A stretch of 64,000 nucleotides of DNA, from the NCBI GenBank assembly GCA_031425525.1, contig JANPJM010000083.1, forward strand, positions 62,001 to 126,000, in the 5' to 3' direction. Origin of the DNA: JANNMJ01 sp031425525. Its GTDB lineage: Bacteria; Bacteroidota; Bacteroidia; Cytophagales; Hymenobacteraceae. Shown piece by piece: positions 60,934 through 64,000 of the stretch; within the stretch, counting starts at the first letter, position 1; the number at the start of each line of letters is the position of its first letter. A model generated the notes under the pieces. The model saw only the letters and a program-made list of their open reading frames with translations. It was not told the origin of the DNA and searched no databases. The position numbers and the translations under genes are program-made.

Positions 60934-62766
60934 ATGCCGTACCGCACCAAAATCACCCTTGGTTTCCTGACGATGTTGCTGCTGCTGCTTGGCATCGGCA
61001 GTTACGCGCTGTACGCTGTGCATAGCCTGGACTGGAGTTCGCAGACGACGCAGCAAGCCAATTTCTATTCCATCGAGCTAGGCCAAACGATGCTGCGCGC
61101 CCTCGAAACGATGGAGCGCAACCCACTCACCGACGACGCCACCACCCGTGCGACCCTGGATTTTCAGCGCGCCCTCACCCGCGAGGCCGGCAACATCACG
61201 GAGCCGGGCGAGGCGGCCGTCGTCGATTCGCTGACGCAGACGCTGGCTACGTTCACGCAGTATGCCCGCTCCGATGGGCAGTACGGCGGCGCCCCTGATG
61301 TAGCGCCCGACGGCACCACCGCCGCCCTACGCCGCCTGACCCACCGAATGATTGCCCTGAATGTCAGTGCATTTAACCAACGGGAGGCCCGCGCGACCGT
61401 AGCCGCGCGCGACGCCCGTAACCTGCTGGCCGGCGGCGTGACGGGGGCCGTACTGCTGGCACTGATGCTCGTACTGAGCGTGCCGGCCGCCGCCGTGGCG
61501 CCGCTCCAACTGCTGCAAACGGCCATCCGGCACGCAGCAGAGCGCGATTTCAGCCAGAGTATCCCCGTGGAAAGTCACGATGAGTTCGGCGAGGTGGCGC
61601 GCGATTTCAATCACCTCCTCGGTCAACTCAGCGAGTTTCGGGTGTCTACCACGGCTGAGCTGCTGACCGAGCGCAACCGCCTGGCCGCCGTCATCAACAC
61701 CCTCGACGAAGGGCTGTTGCTCATCGACCAGAGCCGCACCATTCTGCTCGCCAACCCCGTGGCCGCCGAACTGCTCGGAGTGCCCGTGAATCGGCTCATC
61801 GGGCGGGCCGCCGCCGAAGTGGCGGCCGAAGCGGGCGCGTCCGGCGACCTGCTGCGCGCCGTGCTGCGCCCCCTCGACGCGCCCGACCGCGTGGCCGCCG
61901 CCGCCGAGGCGCTGCCGCTGCTCACCATCACGCCGCCCGACGGCGGCGAGGCGCGCCACTACCGTCTCACGGCGCACGACATCGTGTCGTTCAACAAAGA
62001 GCGCGACCGCCTGGAGTTTGCTGGGTACATTCTGGCGCTCCACAACGTGTCGGATTTCAAGAAGCTCGACCAGGTGAAATCGAATTTTCTGGCCACCGTT
62101 TCGCACGAGCTCAAGACGCCCCTCGCCTCGCTCGGCCTCAGTCTGAAACTGCTCGCCGACGAGCGCGTGGGGGCCGAAGAGCGGGCGCAAACCGTGGCCG
62201 GAATGCGCCAGGAAACCCAGCGCCTCCAGAAAATGGTGAGCGAGCTACTCGACGTGGCCCGCCTCGAATCGGGCAACATCGCCCTCGATTTCCGCGCCGT
62301 AAGCGCCGCCGAACTGGTGGGGTACGCCACGACGCCCGTGCAGCCGCAGCTCGCGCACAAGCGCCTGACCCTGCGCGAAGACCTACCCACCGACCTGCCC
62401 GCCCTCCGCGCCGACCCCGAAAAAGCGTCGTGGGTGCTGCTCAACCTGCTCGTCAATGCCATCCGGTACTCGCCCGAAGGCGGCACCATCCGCCTTCAGG
62501 CCCGGCCGGAGGGCGCCAAAGCCGTGCGGTTCAGCGTGCAGGACGACGGCCCCGGCATTGCCCCCGAACACCACGAACGCATTTTCCAGCGGTTTGCCCA
62601 ATTGCCGCCGCTGCCGGGCACCCTCGCCTACCGGGGCGGCTCGGGGTTGGGCCTGAGCATTGCGCGCGAATTCATTCAGGCGCAGGGCGGACGGTTGTGG
62701 GTGGAGAGCGAGCCCGGCGCGGGCAGCACGTTTCAGTTTACGCTGCCCGTGGCGGGCGCCGCGTAA
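60934..62766 (+). CDS. Membrane histidine kinase paired with the KdpD sensor half
   Basis: A 610-residue kinase. Membrane helices at about 9-30 and 171-192 enclose a periplasmic segment of about 140 residues. HAMP follows (PLQLLQTAIRHAAERDFSQS), then a PAS (RNRLAAVINTLDEGLLLIDQ), HisKA (TVSHELKTPLASLGLSLKLL) and HATPase (LLNLLVNAIRYSPEGG, DDGPGIAPEHHE, GGSGLGLSIAREFI). It sits directly after the KdpD sensor half and likely supplies its kinase activity. No response regulator gene follows; leucine dehydrogenase comes next. Confidence 0.92.
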   Translation: MPYRTKITLGFLTMLLLLLGIGSYALYAVHSLDWSSQTTQQANFYSIELGQTMLRALETMERNPLTDDATTRATLDFQRALTREAGNITEPGEAAVVDSLTQTLATFTQYARSDGQYGGAPDVAPDGTTAALRRLTHRMIALNVSAFNQREARATVAARDARNLLAGGVTGAVLLALMLVLSVPAAAVAPLQLLQTAIRHAAERDFSQSIPVESHDEFGEVARDFNHLLGQLSEFRVSTTAELLTERNRLAAVINTLDEGLLLIDQSRTILLANPVAAELLGVPVNRLIGRAAAEVAAEAGASGDLLRAVLRPLDAPDRVAAAAEALPLLTITPPDGGEARHYRLTAHDIVSFNKERDRLEFAGYILALHNVSDFKKLDQVKSNFLATVSHELKTPLASLGLSLKLLADERVGAEERAQTVAGMRQETQRLQKMVSELLDVARLESGNIALDFRAVSAAELVGYATTPVQPQLAHKRLTLREDLPTDLPALRADPEKASWVLLNLLVNAIRYSPEGGTIRLQARPEGAKAVRFSVQDDGPGIAPEHHERIFQRFAQLPPLPGTLAYRGGSGLGLSIAREFIQAQGGRLWVESEPGAGSTFQFTLPVAGAA

Positions 62767-62820
62767 GCCGAGCGCGAACGAGGCGCGAGCGGATGGGGAG
62801 CAGCCAAACCGAAAACCGGC

Positions 62821-62828
62821 TAACTTTG
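62821..62828 (+). promoter_or_regulatory. Putative -7 element of the leucine dehydrogenase gene
   Basis: TAACTTTG matches TAnnTTTG. It lies 55 bases after the kinase stop and 114 bases before the ATG at 62943. Confidence 0.45.
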
Positions 62829-62942
62829 TCTGACCAAACCGCTGCGGCGCCCGTGCGTCCGTTGCGGGCTGCGGCACTACCCATCAACCGTTCGTTTTCA
62901 CTTTCCACCCCGGCGGCTCCGGCCGTCGTTGCTTCTCCGCCA

Positions 62943-64000
62943 ATGGCCGAAGTTCTTTCCGCGCCCGCCGTGGCCGCGCCGTCCATATTCGAGCAAATCG
63001 AGCAGCATCACCACGAGCAAGTGGTGTTCTGCCACGACGAAGAAACCGGCTTGCGGGCCATCATCGGCATCCACAACACGGTGCTGGGGCCGGCCCTCGG
63101 CGGCACCCGGATGTGGCATTACGCCTCCGACGCCGACGCCCTGCACGATGTGCTGCGCCTGAGCCGGGGGATGACGTATAAAGCCTCCATTTCGGGCCTG
63201 AACCTGGGCGGCGGCAAGGCCGTCATCCTCGGCGACGCCAAAACGCAGAAGACGCCCGCCTTGCTGCGCCGCTTCGGCCAGTTCGTCGAGAGCCTCGGTG
63301 GTAAGTACATCACGGCCGAAGACGTAGGCATCAACACGGCCGATATGGCCCAGGTGCGCCACGAAACCAAGCACGTCACGGGCCTGCCCGTGGAGATGGG
63401 CGGTTCCGGCGACCCCTCGCCCGTCACGGCCTACACCACGTATCTGGGGATGAAAGCGGGCGCCAAAACCGCCTTCGGCTCCGATTCGCTCGCCGGGCGC
63501 AAAGTGGCCGTGCAGGGCGCGGGCCACGTGGGCGTTCATCTCATCGAGCGCTTGCTCGCCGATGGCGCCACGGTGTTCATCTCTGATTACTACGCCGAGC
63601 GCGTGGCCGCCATCACCAAAGCGCATCCGCATGTGCAAGCCGTGGGCCTGGAGGAGATTTACGACCTCGACGTAGACATTTACGCGCCCTGCGCCCTCGG
63701 CGCCACCCTCAACGACGACACCATTCCGCGCCTTCGGGCGGCCGTGGTGGCCGGTTGCGCCAACAATCAGCTCGCCGACGAGCGCATCCACGGCCCGCAG
63801 CTCGTGGAACGCGGCATTTTTTACGCCCCCGACTTTCTGATCAACGCCGGCGGCCTCATCAACGTGTATTCCGAGCTGCACGGCTACAACCAGCAGCAAG
63901 CCTACGCCCAGGCCGAGAAGATTTACGACCAGACGCTCGACATCTTCCGCTACTGCGCCGCCCAAGGCACGCACCCGCAGCAAGCCGCCATCCGCATCGC
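62943..64000 (+). CDS. Leucine dehydrogenase-type amino-acid dehydrogenase (partial, right edge)
   Basis: At least 352 residues of a Glu/Leu/Phe/Val dehydrogenase; the stop lies beyond the window. N-terminal half: NTVLGPALGGTRMWHY, then LSRGMTYKASISGLNLGGGK, whose KxxxxG-GGGK segment carries the substrate and catalytic lysines. TAEDVGINTADMAQVRHETK and GGSGDPSPVTAYTTYLGMKA follow. The NAD-binding motif is KVAVQGAGHVGVHLIERLL. DIYAPCALGATLND and INAGGLINVYSELHG come near the end. The domain set and length fit leucine dehydrogenase (about 360), which oxidatively deaminates branched-chain amino acids. Confidence 0.93.
   Translation, partial: MAEVLSAPAVAAPSIFEQIEQHHHEQVVFCHDEETGLRAIIGIHNTVLGPALGGTRMWHYASDADALHDVLRLSRGMTYKASISGLNLGGGKAVILGDAKTQKTPALLRRFGQFVESLGGKYITAEDVGINTADMAQVRHETKHVTGLPVEMGGSGDPSPVTAYTTYLGMKAGAKTAFGSDSLAGRKVAVQGAGHVGVHLIERLLADGATVFISDYYAERVAAITKAHPHVQAVGLEEIYDLDVDIYAPCALGATLNDDTIPRLRAAVVAGCANNQLADERIHGPQLVERGIFYAPDFLINAGGLINVYSELHGYNQQQAYAQAEKIYDQTLDIFRYCAAQGTHPQQAAIRI

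Overview
The window is a gene-dense, high-GC chromosomal segment of a Bacteroidota bacterium. It most likely comes from the order Cytophagales, near Hymenobacteraceae, but that rank is inferred from the combination of traits. The traits are: promoter -7 elements of the form TAnnTTTGC with few Shine-Dalgarno sites; an ExbB-ExbD-ExbD-TonB cluster; a SusD-era style envelope rich in lipoproteins and outer-membrane barrels; a split KdpD; and the small lipoprotein family with the GANT-GC-NGK motif. No rRNA, phage or transposase gene was seen.

Layout. 1-4.3 kb: the end of an interrupted gene; a two-gene unit (AAA ATPase plus a 154-aa partner) beside a tRNA-Arg; then an HD-hydrolase fused to a Pycsar-effector-like membrane domain. 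4.5-15.5 kb: three envelope genes, namely a giant phosphoesterase/kinase-like/barrel lipoprotein, an outer-membrane protein and an alpha-2-macroglobulin with its thioester. 15.9-20.6 kb: cupin, two membrane proteins separated by a 43-bp tandem array, and ferrochelatase. 20.7-22.8 kb: an AT-richer OLD-family nuclease and a solitary antitoxin-like gene. 22.9-25.5 kb: era and der. 25.7-29.4 kb: small lipoprotein and the TonB/ExbD/ExbD/ExbB energy-transduction operon. 29.6-37.6 kb: mazG, phosphoglucosamine mutase, cysteine desulfurase, transketolase, two small unknowns and transaldolase. 37.7-48.8 kb: small envelope or regulatory proteins, an ABC exporter, a sigma-54 response regulator, an AraC regulator, small enzymes, and a PAS kinase with its receiver. 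49.2-62.8 kb: a potassium-uptake locus (tiny membrane ORF, kdpF, kdpA, kdpB, kdpC, porin, Kup, second porin, KdpD sensor half, separate histidine kinase). 62.9 kb to the end: leucine dehydrogenase, cut by the window edge.

The potassium locus is the most coherent functional unit. It joins a high-affinity ATPase (Kdp), a constitutive-type transporter (Kup), two outer-membrane barrels that may admit the ion, and a two-protein KdpD. No KdpE follows. The only sigma-54 response regulator in the window lies about 7 kb upstream and is a plausible but unproven partner.

Intergenic DNA is unusually repetitive. There are inverted REP-like doublets whose arms each carry a mini-hairpin after a GTAG/GTAA-like tetranucleotide, TGTCATTGCGAG-type inverted elements, a 317-bp MITE-like composite between kdpA and kdpB, two tandem arrays (43-bp and 21-bp periods) that abut stop codons, and pyrimidine-rich CCACCTTCCACCC tracts directly upstream of start codons in the potassium locus only. 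Function calls rest on motifs read by eye; no database search was possible.
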